From assembly GCA_900542195.1 (NCBI GenBank), contig UQNA01000042.1, forward strand, positions 1 through 25,428: a stretch of 25,428 bases of DNA. The letters run 5' to 3'. The stretch is from an uncultured Sutterella sp. GTDB taxonomy: Bacteria; Pseudomonadota; Gammaproteobacteria; Burkholderiales; Burkholderiaceae_F. Shown piece by piece: positions 13,802 through 22,031 of the stretch (its first letter is position 1; every line of letters starts with the position of its first letter). Position numbers and translations under genes: made by a program. The notes beneath the pieces are model-generated. The model did no database searches, was not told the origin of the DNA, and worked only from the letters and a program-made list of their open reading frames with translations.

Positions 13802-15454
13802 ATGCAGTTTGGCTCAGAGCCTAAAATTTGGGACAAACGCCGCCGCTTGAAAAAAGAGCGGCTGTCCCGCTTAAAACAAAACGGTAAGGTTATTCCAACT
13901 GAAAATATCGTTGCAGCCTTAGAGGCCGTTATTGAACCAGGCAACAAGGTCGTTCTTGAAGGTAATAATCAGAAACAGGCAGATTTTCTCGCCAGATCTT
14001 TATGCGAAGTCAATCCGGATAAAGTTCATGATCTGCACATGATTATTCCCAGCATGAGTCTTCCGGAACATTTGGACGTGTTTGAAAAAGGCATCGCCAG
14101 AAAGTTAGATTTCTCCTACTCCGGGGCACAAAGCCTAAGAACTTCACAGCTTCTTGAAGACGGTGCGTTGGAAATCGGTGCCGTTCATACTTATATCGAA
14201 CTTTATTCCCGTCTCTACGTTGATCTCATCCCCGACGTTGTATTGGTTGCTGCTTACGCTGCAGACAGAGAAGGCAATCTCTATACCGGACCGAGCACGG
14301 AAGATACTCCGGCACTTCTCGAAGCGGCTGCCTTCCATGACGGCATCGTGATTGCTCAGGTCAATGAGATTGTTGACGATCCGAAAGACTTGAGACGCGT
14401 TGATATACCCGGTTCCTGGGTTGATTTAATTGTTAAGAGCGACAAGCCTTTCTTTATCGAACCGTTGTTTACCCGCGATCCCCGCCAGATCAAAAATCAG
14501 CATGTTCTGATGGGCATGATGGCGCTGAAGGGCATCTATGGGCGTCACATGGTTCAGTCTTTGAACCACGGTATTGGTTTTAATACCGCAGCTATTGAAC
14601 TTCTTCTTCCGACTTACGGTGAAGAACTGGGTCTTAGAGGCAAGATTTGCAAAAACTGGTGCTTGAATCCGCATCCGACGTTAATTCCTGCTATTGAAAG
14701 CGGCTGGGTTGAAAGCGTTCACTCATTCGGCGGTGAACTCGGCATGGAAAAATACATGGCTGCACGCCCGGACGTATTCTTTACCGGTGCTGACGGAAGC
14801 ATGCGTTCTAACAGGGCTTTCTGCCAAATGGCAGGCCAGTACGCGGCCGACATGTTTATCGGCTCAACTTTGCAGATTGATGCCGAAGGCAATTCCTCTA
14901 CCGTTACTAAAGGACGTCTATCCGGTTTTGGGGGAGCTCCTAACATGGGCCACGATCCTCACGGAAGACGCCACGCCACAAAAGCATGGCTAGACATGAT
15001 CAAAGAACCGAGTCCGACTGCCCGCGGTCACAAGCTGGTGGTTCAGATGGTAGAAACTTTCCAGGCTAAGGCTAAACCGACATTCGTCGAAAACTTAGAA
15101 GCCGTTCAGGTTGCTAAGGATGCCGGAATGCCTCTTGCCCCGATCATGATTTACGCTGATGACGTCACTCATCTTCTGACGGAAGAAGGAATCGCTTACT
15201 TGTACATGGCTGATTCCATGGAAGAGAGAAAGAAGATGATTGCGGCAGTCGCAGGGATTACCGATATTGGTCTTAGAGCAGACCCGAAGGATGTCGAAAA
15301 ACTGCGTCAGTCCGGTAAGGTGGCCTTCCCATCTGATTTGGGAATCGACAAGTCCAGAGCTACCCGCTCCATGCTTGCAGCCAAGAGCATTGCTGATTTG
15401 GTTGAGTGGTCCGGCGGTTTGTATGAACCACCGGCAAAATTCCGGAGTTGGTAA
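13802..15454 (+). CDS. mdcA: Malonate decarboxylase alpha subunit (acetyl-S-ACP:malonate carrier transferase)
   Basis: Exchanges the acetyl group on MdcC for malonyl, releasing acetate. It has 550 residues, the expected length. It is a CoA-transferase-like protein; visible family stretches include the basic N-terminus (WDKRRRLKKERLSRL), YSGAQSLRTSQLLEDGA, NHGIGFNTAAIELLLPTYG and the C-terminal FGGAPNMGHDPHGRRHATKAW. The start has AAAGGAG upstream. It is the first gene of mdcABCDE, divergent from mdcG. Its stop overlaps the mdcB ATG by one base (TAATG). Confidence 0.97.
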   Translation: MQFGSEPKIWDKRRRLKKERLSRLKQNGKVIPTENIVAALEAVIEPGNKVVLEGNNQKQADFLARSLCEVNPDKVHDLHMIIPSMSLPEHLDVFEKGIARKLDFSYSGAQSLRTSQLLEDGALEIGAVHTYIELYSRLYVDLIPDVVLVAAYAADREGNLYTGPSTEDTPALLEAAAFHDGIVIAQVNEIVDDPKDLRRVDIPGSWVDLIVKSDKPFFIEPLFTRDPRQIKNQHVLMGMMALKGIYGRHMVQSLNHGIGFNTAAIELLLPTYGEELGLRGKICKNWCLNPHPTLIPAIESGWVESVHSFGGELGMEKYMAARPDVFFTGADGSMRSNRAFCQMAGQYAADMFIGSTLQIDAEGNSSTVTKGRLSGFGGAPNMGHDPHGRRHATKAWLDMIKEPSPTARGHKLVVQMVETFQAKAKPTFVENLEAVQVAKDAGMPLAPIMIYADDVTHLLTEEGIAYLYMADSMEERKKMIAAVAGITDIGLRADPKDVEKLRQSGKVAFPSDLGIDKSRATRSMLAAKSIADLVEWSGGLYEPPAKFRSW

Positions 15455-16296
15455 TGAATTCTTTCTCCTCCGATCTTCACTTTCTGGCTGCAAATGCTTC
15501 TTTAGCTTTGATGGAAGAGGCGTTCTTGGCCCCGAAGCCCGGATTAGTAGACAGGAGAAGCAGCGGCAGCCATTCTGATATGGATTTGACCCTGATGGAG
15601 AGGTCCGCACAATGTCTCGAACCGTTCTTCCTGGAGATGGCAAAAGTCTCTTGGGGAAGGGAAGTTGATGCAGTACTTCGGGAAGAGATTGGACTGATCG
15701 GCAGAGAGGCGGAAGCCCGGATGCTTTCTGTGACCGGAGGTGTGAACACGCATAAAGGGGCAATCTGGTCATTAGGACTTTGCAGTTCCGTGTTGGCATC
15801 GCATCGGATGAATACGTCAAAGAGCCGATTCTTCCAAGATATTGCCAAATTAGCGTCCACCGAAGACAGAAAGGCATCCTCACATAAACCGACACACGGC
15901 CAAACGGTTAAGCGGCTTCATGGCTTAACGGGAGCAAAAGAAGAAGCTCAAGGAGGCTTTCCTCATATCGTCTATGCTTCCTTACCGATGCTTCATCATT
16001 CTCGGAAGAGAGGCTGCTCGGAAGAAAGCGCCAGAATCAACAGCCTGCTGGCTTTGACAGCTTCTCTTAACGACACTTGCGTTGCCTACCGAGGAGGGCT
16101 TGAAGATCTCAGAGGACTGCAGAAAAAGAGCCGTGAGTTTCTTCGGGCTGGAGGCTTGGAAAGCAAAGACGGAGAAAGAATACTGGAAGAACTTGATACC
16201 TGGAGCAGAGCGCGGAGAGTCTCTCCCGGAGGCGCCGCGGATCTGCTTGCTACCACATTGTTTATAGATAAATTTAGTTCAATTAGGATTAATTAG
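15454..16296 (+). CDS. mdcB: Triphosphoribosyl-dephospho-CoA synthase
   Basis: Makes the prosthetic-group precursor from ATP and dephospho-CoA for MdcG to attach. It has 280 residues, CitG family. Motifs are KPGLVDRRSSGSHSDMD near residue 30, TGGVNTHKGAIWSLGL near residue 95 and SPGGAADLLATTLF near the end. I chose the ATG at 15454, which overlaps the mdcA stop by one base and has GGAG 6 bases upstream, over an in-frame TTG at 15448. The gene ends 10 bases before mdcC. Confidence 0.93.
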   Translation: MNSFSSDLHFLAANASLALMEEAFLAPKPGLVDRRSSGSHSDMDLTLMERSAQCLEPFFLEMAKVSWGREVDAVLREEIGLIGREAEARMLSVTGGVNTHKGAIWSLGLCSSVLASHRMNTSKSRFFQDIAKLASTEDRKASSHKPTHGQTVKRLHGLTGAKEEAQGGFPHIVYASLPMLHHSRKRGCSEESARINSLLALTASLNDTCVAYRGGLEDLRGLQKKSREFLRAGGLESKDGERILEELDTWSRARRVSPGGAADLLATTLFIDKFSSIRIN

Positions 16297-16306
16297 GTCG
16301 ACTATT

Positions 16307-16612
16307 ATGGAAAAAGTTACCTTAACCCTTTCGGCGCCGAAGACATTGGCCAAGAGCGTCCAATTACAAAACGGCGTAGTGAGTTCGGGCGATCTGGAAG
16401 TAGTGTTTGAATCTTCTGACGGCGATACTTTGACCGTGATTATTAAGAGTTCTGTAGATAACAGTGCAGAACGCTGGAAGGCATTATTTTCCCGCATCCA
16501 ACAATTCAATTCACTGCCTGCAGGCCGCATGCTGATTAATGATTTCGGTGCATCTCCCGGAGTTGTGCGCTTAAGAGTTGAACAAGTTTTAGATGAGGCC
16601 GAACATGCATAA
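16307..16612 (+). CDS. mdcC: Malonate decarboxylase acyl-carrier protein (delta subunit)
   Basis: The carrier subunit that bears the phosphoribosyl-dephospho-CoA arm on which malonyl is decarboxylated to acetyl. It has 101 residues, normal length. The conserved N-terminal stretch VVSSGDLEV holds the serine that by analogy with Klebsiella MdcC takes the prosthetic group (S27, the one before GD). The C-terminal part ends in GASPGVVRLRVEQ. Its stop overlaps the start of mdcD by 8 bases. Confidence 0.95.
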   Translation: MEKVTLTLSAPKTLAKSVQLQNGVVSSGDLEVVFESSDGDTLTVIIKSSVDNSAERWKALFSRIQQFNSLPAGRMLINDFGASPGVVRLRVEQVLDEAEHA

Positions 16613-17444
16613 CAAAGAGAGTTTTATTGAATTAGGCGCTCGTCAAAGAGCTAAAGCCATTTTAGATTCCGGTTCCTTCCGTGAAATTCTCGGACCCTTT
16701 GACGGCGTGGAATCTCCGTGGTTGGAACCACAGGGGATTGTTCCTCAATCAGATGACGGCATGGTCATTGCTAAGGGCACAATCCAAGGCAAGGACGCCG
16801 TTGTCGTTGCTATCGAAGGCTCTTTCCAGGGCGGAAGCATGGGCGAAGTTTCCGGCGCAAAAATGGCTGCAGCCATCGACTTAGCCGCTGAAGACTGCTT
16901 AGCAGGCAAACCGACTATCGTGGTGCTTTGCTTAGAGACGGGCGGGGTACGCCTTCAGGAAGCCAACTTAGGACTAGCCTCCATCGCGGATATTCATGCT
17001 GCCATTGTCAGAGCAAGAGAAGTTACTCCGGTTATCGGCGTTATCGCCGGCACCGTCGGATGCTTCGGCGGTATGTCTATTGCAGCCGCATTATGCAGCT
17101 ACCTTGTGGTCACCAAAGAGGCCCGTCTAGGATTGAACGGTCCTCAGGTCATTGAGCAGGAAGCCGGCATCCGTGAGTACAACTCTAAAGACAAACCGTT
17201 TATTTGGCAGATGACAGGCGGTGAAGTCAGAGCACGATGCGGCTTTGTGGACAAGTTAGTTAAGGATGACGTCCCGGAAATCAGAACAGCTGTTGAAGAA
17301 TGTGCTGAAAAGTGTGTCCCCGAACATTTCAGAACCGGATGTATTGATTATTTCTTAGAAACACTTTCTGCCTATGACACTGCAGAGCAGGCTCAGCCGG
17401 GAACCGCTGAAAAACTCTATGAAGGAGGATTTAAACATGACTAA
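16605..17444 (+). CDS. mdcD: Malonate decarboxylase beta subunit
   Basis: With MdcE it forms the decarboxylase that converts malonyl-S-carrier to acetyl-S-carrier. It has 279 residues, in the crotonase/carboxyltransferase fold. Visible stretches are the glycine-rich GSFQGGSMGEVSGAKM, LCLETGGVRLQEAN and GTVGCFGGMSIAAAL. I chose the ATG at 16605 (GAGG 6 bases upstream) over an in-frame ATG at 16593. It overlaps mdcC by 8 bases and mdcE by 8 bases, both in the form ATGNNTAA, so the three subunits are likely translationally coupled. Confidence 0.95.
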   Translation: MHNKESFIELGARQRAKAILDSGSFREILGPFDGVESPWLEPQGIVPQSDDGMVIAKGTIQGKDAVVVAIEGSFQGGSMGEVSGAKMAAAIDLAAEDCLAGKPTIVVLCLETGGVRLQEANLGLASIADIHAAIVRAREVTPVIGVIAGTVGCFGGMSIAAALCSYLVVTKEARLGLNGPQVIEQEAGIREYNSKDKPFIWQMTGGEVRARCGFVDKLVKDDVPEIRTAVEECAEKCVPEHFRTGCIDYFLETLSAYDTAEQAQPGTAEKLYEGGFKHD

Positions 17445-18228
17445 TGCAAAAAGCCGCGGCGCCGTTTGGTTAGAGAAGCTTGCTCCGGCCGGCGTCCCGT
17501 TCCTTCCTTTGATAGATTCCGTCAAGGCAGTAGAGCAGGACGGTGTGATTTATGTCGCGGTCGTCCCTGATCCCAACAATCATTATCCGCGCGCCAGAAC
17601 CGGAGAGGTCGGACTTTTAGAAGGCTGGACCTTGGCTAAAACCATCAGCACCATCGTTAAGGAAGATGCTGATAAGGCAGAAAAGCGTCCAATCGTTGCC
17701 GTTGTGGACGTGACCAGTCAGGCTTACGGCAGAAGAGAAGAAGCCTTCGGCATTCATCAGGCTTTAGCCGGATCAGTGGCCGCTTATGCCAAGGCACGTG
17801 AAGCCGGGCATCCGATCGTTTCCTTGATTGTAGGCAAAGCTATGTCAGGAGCTTTCTTAGCTCACGGCTACCAAGCCAATCGTATTTTGGCCTTAGACGA
17901 TCCCAAAGTTTTAATTCATGCGATGGGCAAAGAATCCGCCGCAAGAATTACCCTGCGCAGCGTGGCCGAGCTTGATAAGTTTGCAGCCAAGGTTCCTCCG
18001 ATGGCCTATGACATTAAGCACTATGCGGAATTGGGTCTTTTGGAAAAACTTCTTAAGGTTTCGTCCGCTGACGATCCCAGTGAAGCAGATGTTAAACAGG
18101 CAGCAGACGAAATTGCTGCTGCAATTCAAAAGGCTAAAGAAAGTCCGCGGGATCTCAGGAACCGCTTGGGCAGTCCGAATCGTAAGGCAACATCCGAAGT
18201 CAGACGCTTAGTCAGAGCGGCTTGGTAA
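17437..18228 (+). CDS. mdcE: Malonate decarboxylase gamma subunit
   Basis: Partner of MdcD in the decarboxylation step. It has 263 residues and a carboxyltransferase-like fold. Visible stretches are VVDVTSQAYGRREEAFGIHQAL, VGKAMSGAFLAHGYQ and a C-terminal part ending SEVRRLVRAAW. The start is the ATG at 17437, with GGAGG 7 bases upstream; an in-frame ATG at 17374, inside mdcD, is not supported. It is the last gene of the set and is followed 23 bases later by a strong terminator. Confidence 0.95.
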   Translation: MTNAKSRGAVWLEKLAPAGVPFLPLIDSVKAVEQDGVIYVAVVPDPNNHYPRARTGEVGLLEGWTLAKTISTIVKEDADKAEKRPIVAVVDVTSQAYGRREEAFGIHQALAGSVAAYAKAREAGHPIVSLIVGKAMSGAFLAHGYQANRILALDDPKVLIHAMGKESAARITLRSVAELDKFAAKVPPMAYDIKHYAELGLLEKLLKVSSADDPSEADVKQAADEIAAAIQKAKESPRDLRNRLGSPNRKATSEVRRLVRAAW

Positions 18229-18251
18229 AAAATCCTTTCTTCCTTTTCTGG

Positions 18252-18291
18252 AAACACTCAGTCATTTCTTTTTGAGGCTGAGTGTTTTTTT
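18252..18291 (+). terminator. Intrinsic terminator of mdcABCDE
   Basis: AAACACTCAG (18252-18261) and CTGAGTGTTT (18278-18287) pair over 10 bases around a 16-base loop, and a run of T continues to 18291. It lies 23 bases after the mdcE stop and closes the malonate operon. Confidence 0.92.
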
Positions 18292-18351
18292 GCATATTAA
18301 CAATGTGGCGAAATGAGATCACTCTTTTCTTCTCTTAATCAAAATTTCAAT

Positions 18352-18381
18352 TTGACGTTAAAATCTTCTATTTGATATCGA
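18352..18381 (+). promoter_or_regulatory. Weak candidate promoter for sbcB
   Basis: TTGACG at 18352-18357 is a good -35 match. The best -10 is TATCGA, 18 bases later (18376-18381), which is poor. It is the only pair I can suggest between the mdc terminator and sbcB. Confidence 0.3.
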
Positions 18382-18443
18382 GAAACAGCAATAGACGCGT
18401 ATAAGGGCGGACACCTGAGTTTGCGCGGAAAGTGGAGAAATAA

Positions 18444-19913
18444 ATGGCCCAGGAAGGCACAGCATCAGACGTAACTTTTTATTGGTACGACTACGAGACT
18501 TTCGGTACCGATAAGAAACGGGATCGGCCGGCGCAGTTCGGAGGTTTCAGGACGGATGCAAACTTCCGCCGTAAAAGCAAGGATATGCTGATTTACTGTT
18601 CTCCTGCCGATGACTATCTTCCACACCCGGAAGCGTGTCTTTTAACCGGGATTACTCCTCTTATCTGTCTTACGGAAGGCGAGCCCGAGGCTGTTTTTGC
18701 CAACAAAATTTATAAAGAGTTCAAAGAACCGAATTCTATTGTTCTGGGCTATAACAATTTGAAGTTTGATGATGAAGTCAGCAGATTCATGTTCTGGAGA
18801 AATCTCATCAACCCCTATGACAGGGAATACGGAGAAGGACGCGCCAGAATGGATATGTTTACCGTGATTAAAGCGCTTTATGCCTTTAAACCGGGAACCT
18901 TGAATTGGCCGCATAAAGAAAACGGTTCCGTTTCGATGAAGCTCGAAGAGCTGACCAAGGCAAACGGCTTAGTCCACGACCATGCTCACGATGCTTTGTC
19001 TGACGCACGCGCAACGGCATTACTGGCCAAGAAGATTAAAGATACGGAGCCGAAGTTTTGGGATTACGCCGTCAGTTTGTCTAATAAAGAGAATGTGCAG
19101 AAATTACTGGACTCTCAGACCGCCCTCTTAGCTGTCGCCGATTATTCCATTCCTGCGACAAAGAACCTGCGTTTGCTTTTCCCGATCCTGAAGTCCGGCA
19201 AAGAATATTTATGCTGGGATTTAACTGCCGATCCGGCTGAACTGCCGCAGCTTAAAGATTCAGATTTAGAAGCCCGAACGAATTTAACTGCGGAAGATAG
19301 GGAAGCAGGCAAAAAGCCTCTTCCGTTTGTGAGTCTCTCAGCCAATAAATATCCTTTTGTCGTCAAAGCCTCTCCCTTCTATAAAAACGAATTTGAACAG
19401 ATGTTCGGCCTAAGCCGAACAGAACTTGCAGAGCGGACAAAATTCTTAAAAGAGATGGACAAAGGTTTTGTCGGCAATCTTTATTTGAAGCTCAACGAGA
19501 TTCGTCGGGAACATTTCGAAGGAACCCAACCGAAGGATGAGGATATTGAAACGGCACTTTATTCCGGCGGCTTTGTCAGCGATCAAGACAGAAGAGTTCT
19601 TGATGAACTCAGAGCAATGAATGAGTTTGAATTGTCCGAGAAATCTTTAACCAAAGATTTCCAGTACAAGGGCATGGACAAGTTAATCCGCCGCTTCATT
19701 TCCAGGAACTATCCGGAAGCGATGACCGAGCAGGATTCTGCGGATTGGTATCTTTATAAATCTCAGCATTTGATTCGCGGGGCAAACGGCAGCCGAACTT
19801 TTGAAGAGTACTTCAAACTTCTTGACGAACTTGCTCAAAGACCAAACGTCAATATGGAACTCATTGAGGAACTGAGAGAATACGGAGAAGGTCTCCAAGA
19901 AGATTTACAGTAA
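18444..19913 (+). CDS. sbcB: Exodeoxyribonuclease I
   Basis: A 3' to 5' single-strand DNA exonuclease of recombination and mismatch repair. It has 489 residues (E. coli ExoI has 475). The N-terminal DEDDh exonuclease domain shows Exo I as YDYETFG (D16, E18), Exo II as YNNLKFDDE and Exo III as HDHAHDALSDARAT. The SH3-like and C-terminal regions typical of ExoI follow, including YRS-free but recognisable spacing to a C-terminal helical part. A GGAG site precedes the ATG at 18444. lgt begins 14 bases after the stop, so the two may share a transcript. Confidence 0.94.
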   Translation: MAQEGTASDVTFYWYDYETFGTDKKRDRPAQFGGFRTDANFRRKSKDMLIYCSPADDYLPHPEACLLTGITPLICLTEGEPEAVFANKIYKEFKEPNSIVLGYNNLKFDDEVSRFMFWRNLINPYDREYGEGRARMDMFTVIKALYAFKPGTLNWPHKENGSVSMKLEELTKANGLVHDHAHDALSDARATALLAKKIKDTEPKFWDYAVSLSNKENVQKLLDSQTALLAVADYSIPATKNLRLLFPILKSGKEYLCWDLTADPAELPQLKDSDLEARTNLTAEDREAGKKPLPFVSLSANKYPFVVKASPFYKNEFEQMFGLSRTELAERTKFLKEMDKGFVGNLYLKLNEIRREHFEGTQPKDEDIETALYSGGFVSDQDRRVLDELRAMNEFELSEKSLTKDFQYKGMDKLIRRFISRNYPEAMTEQDSADWYLYKSQHLIRGANGSRTFEEYFKLLDELAQRPNVNMELIEELREYGEGLQEDLQ

Positions 19914-19927
19914 AGGAACAGTCCGCG

Positions 19928-20722
19928 ATGTTAGTGCACCCAGAATTTGATCCTATTGCCTTCCACATCGGCTCATTCGGCATTCATTGGTACGGCTTGA
20001 TGTACCTTATCGGTTTTGCGCTTTTTTATACCCTCGGTCTCTATAGAAGCCGTCAGGCTTGGCGAGACATTACCAAAGAAAACCTGGAAGACCTGTTATT
20101 TCTTGGAATGATCGGTGTCATTCTCGGCGGACGGTTGGGGTTCGTTCTTTTTTATCAGCCGGAATACTACTTCAGTCATCCGCTGCAGATTTTTGCGGTA
20201 TGGCAAGGCGGCATGAGTGCACACGGCGGTTTTATCGGCGTGATTTTAGCTATCTGTTATTTTGCCTGGCGCAAAAAGAAGTCTCCTTTGACTGTCGGCG
20301 ACTTTGTTGCACCGCTGGTTCCTCTGGGTTTCTTCTTCGGCCGTTTAGGAAACTTCATCAACGGGGAATTGTGGGGAAGGGCAGCGGATCCGAATTTCCC
20401 GTTAGCGATGATTTTTCCTCAAGCAGAAGACAACATTCCGCGTCATCCTTCGCAGCTCTATGAAGCTACCGCTGAAGGCTTGATTTTATTTTTGATTGTT
20501 TGGATTTACTCGATTAAACCAAGGCCGAGAGGCGCTGTTTCCGGGCTGTTTTTCTTGGTTTATGGGGCCGGCAGATTTATCGTTGAGTTCTTCAGAGAAC
20601 CCGACAGCTATCTCGGACTGCAGGCACTGTCCCTATCGAGAGGACAGTGGCTGTGCATTCCTTTGATTGCTGCCGGTATCGGCTTGATGGCCTATGCCTA
20701 CCTTAAGAAAGAGAAGGCTTAA
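19928..20722 (+). CDS. lgt: Prolipoprotein diacylglyceryl transferase
   Basis: An inner-membrane enzyme that moves diacylglycerol from phosphatidylglycerol to the lipobox cysteine of prolipoproteins (BamE in this window would be a client). It has 264 residues with about seven helices. The signature GRLGNFINGELWGR is present, as are the conserved SAHGGFIGV (with the essential histidine) and RHPSQLYEA. The C-terminus ends AYLKKEKA. The ribosome site AAGGAA lies about 9 bases before the ATG. It is convergent with the reductase gene, overlapping it by 4 bases. Confidence 0.96.
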   Translation: MLVHPEFDPIAFHIGSFGIHWYGLMYLIGFALFYTLGLYRSRQAWRDITKENLEDLLFLGMIGVILGGRLGFVLFYQPEYYFSHPLQIFAVWQGGMSAHGGFIGVILAICYFAWRKKKSPLTVGDFVAPLVPLGFFFGRLGNFINGELWGRAADPNFPLAMIFPQAEDNIPRHPSQLYEATAEGLILFLIVWIYSIKPRPRGAVSGLFFLVYGAGRFIVEFFREPDSYLGLQALSLSRGQWLCIPLIAAGIGLMAYAYLKKEKA

Positions 20723-21720
20723 CCGCCGAAAGCATCAGAGAAGGTGCGGTCTTCTTTGAGGCCGCATCTGACAAACAAGTAGTCAGTGACGGAGTTAACC
20801 ATCGGTGTGCTTCCGCACAAATAAGCATCGCAGTCGGTGAAGTCGCCGATAATTTCAGCAGCATGCTTGGTGATTCTGCCCTTGAGTCCAGGCCAGTTTT
20901 CATCTTTGGAGACAACCGGATAGAACTTAAAGGCCGGATAGCTTTCTGCTAAGGAGTCCAGTTCAGATAAGAATGCCAAATCCTTGGCGTGACGGACACC
21001 CCAGAAGAGAGAGATGTCTCTGTCTTTCAAGTCATCGTTAGCTTTGAGCGTACGAAGAATGCTCATTACCGGGGCAATGCCCGTGCCCGTTACTAAGAAG
21101 ACGGCTTTCTTATCTTTCGGAGTATTAAAAGTGAACGTTCCGAACGGAGCCTCAGCTTTCAGGACGTTGCCTTCCTTGACGGCACCGTTAAAGAGGAGTC
21201 CGGTGAATAAGCCGTTGCTGACATGACGGATGTAAAGGTCAGCAGTAGTTTGCTGAACAGCCGGAGAAGCAAACGAGTAGCTTCTGGAGTCGCCGTTGGG
21301 CAAAAGAATATTGATGACCTGACCGGCTTCGAAGTCGAATTTCTGACCGTCAACGCGTTCAATGGTCATGCTGAGGATGTCGTCGCTGACCTTAACAATC
21401 TTGACGATTTTTACATCGAACTGGTTTGCGGATTTCTTTGTTCTTCTGGCGTTTTTAGCTTCGATTACAAGGTCAGTTGCCGGGACCGCAGTACAAAGAA
21501 GAATCATGCTGTTTTTCTTATCTTCTTCACTCAGGGCAAGAGGCGTTTTTGAGTAGCTGACTTCGCCGGAGCAGAGTTTGCTCTTGCACGCACCGCAAGC
21601 ACCCATTCGGCAGCCTAAAGTCAGTAAGACTCCATTTTTTTCAGCAGCCTGGCTGATGGTCTCTCCATCCTCGGCCACAAAATTGATATTGGAGTCTGCA
21701 ATTTGAATTTTATGAGACAT
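20719..21720 (-). CDS. 2Fe-2S ferredoxin/FAD-NAD(P)H reductase
   Basis: A 333-residue electron-transfer protein. Residues 1-90 are a plant-type ferredoxin domain with cysteines C37, C42, C45 and C76. Residues about 95-190 are the FAD domain with RSYSFAS. The rest is the NAD(P)H domain with GTGIAPVMSIL and YLCGSTPMV. It resembles CDP-6-deoxy-glucoseen reductase (AscD/RfbI) and the reductases of ring-hydroxylating oxygenases, but no partner of either kind is adjacent, so its acceptor is unknown. I chose the ATG at 21720; a GTG at 21729 is also in frame. It follows the 6S RNA terminator by 16 bases. Confidence 0.88.
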   Translation of the reverse strand: MSHKIQIADSNINFVAEDGETISQAAEKNGVLLTLGCRMGACGACKSKLCSGEVSYSKTPLALSEEDKKNSMILLCTAVPATDLVIEAKNARRTKKSANQFDVKIVKIVKVSDDILSMTIERVDGQKFDFEAGQVINILLPNGDSRSYSFASPAVQQTTADLYIRHVSNGLFTGLLFNGAVKEGNVLKAEAPFGTFTFNTPKDKKAVFLVTGTGIAPVMSILRTLKANDDLKDRDISLFWGVRHAKDLAFLSELDSLAESYPAFKFYPVVSKDENWPGLKGRITKHAAEIIGDFTDCDAYLCGSTPMVNSVTDYLFVRCGLKEDRTFSDAFGG

Positions 21721-21736
21721 ATTAGTCACTTAACAT

Positions 21737-21772
21737 GCAAAAAATAAACGCTCTGGATTATACCAAAGCGTT
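21737..21772 (-). terminator. Intrinsic terminator of 6S RNA
   Basis: On the minus strand AACGCTTTGG and CCAGAGCGTT pair over 10 bases (one T-G pair) around a 6-base loop, and the second arm runs into TATTTTTTGC. It lies right after the 6S RNA closing stem. The loop itself reads TATAAT. Confidence 0.85.
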
Positions 21773-21777
21773 AATTA

Positions 21778-21957
21778 GGTCCCCCGCTTGAACCGTCCGA
21801 CTTGTGTCCTGAACCGAAGGTTCAGGGTGGACGCCTCTGACTAGTCTTAGGAGCAGCAGCGCGTGCCGCTCAACAGAGAGGAAGCCAAGTTAGCATCCAT
21901 ACGATTTAGTATTGGTTCAAAGAACAACCAGTCGCTAATCGTATTCCGCAGGGGATG
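21778..21957 (-). ncRNA. ssrS: 6S RNA
   Basis: An RNA of about 180 bases that mimics an open promoter and binds sigma-70 RNA polymerase in stationary phase. On the minus strand the ends pair: TCCCCTGC (from 21955-21948) with GCGGGGGA (from 21787-21780), 8 pairs with one G-U. The conserved 3' half is present as CACCCTGAACCTTCGGTTCAGG, quoted here in two parts: CACCCTGAACC and TTCGGTTCAGG. A second GGTTCAAGCG near the end fits the betaproteobacterial form. It follows zapA, the usual position of ssrS. Its own promoter and terminator flank it. The exact ends are estimates. Confidence 0.88.
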
Positions 21958-21962
21958 GATGT

Positions 21963-21991
21963 ATTGTATGAGTGAAACTTTTAGAAGTAAA
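21963..21991 (-). promoter_or_regulatory. Promoter of 6S RNA
   Basis: On the minus strand TTTACT (21991-21986) and TACAAT (21968-21963) are 17 bases apart, 4/6 and 5/6 matches to the sigma-70 boxes. Transcription would start near 21957, which agrees with the predicted 5' end of 6S RNA. Confidence 0.65.
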
Positions 21992-22031
21992 TAGATGAAG
22001 CCTCTAATTGAGCTTTTGATAACTTTTGGTT

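Noticed and set aside
13735..13947. Small minus-strand frame over the mdcA start
   Set aside because: It overlaps the mdcA ribosome site and first codons in antisense, with no ribosome site of its own.
15448..15453. TTG start for mdcB two codons upstream
   Set aside because: The ATG at 15454 overlaps the mdcA stop in the common TAATG form and has GGAG at a normal distance.
15095..15895. Long minus-strand open frame (266 codons) across the mdcA/mdcB junction
   Set aside because: It is antisense to two well-recognised genes, matches no family wording, is rich in S, R, P and L, and has no ribosome site. It is a shadow of the coding strand.
21757..21762. TATAAT on the minus strand as a promoter for the reductase gene
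   Set aside because: It is exactly the loop of a 10-base-pair hairpin followed by a T run, so it reads better as the 6S RNA terminator, and no -35 box is correctly placed.
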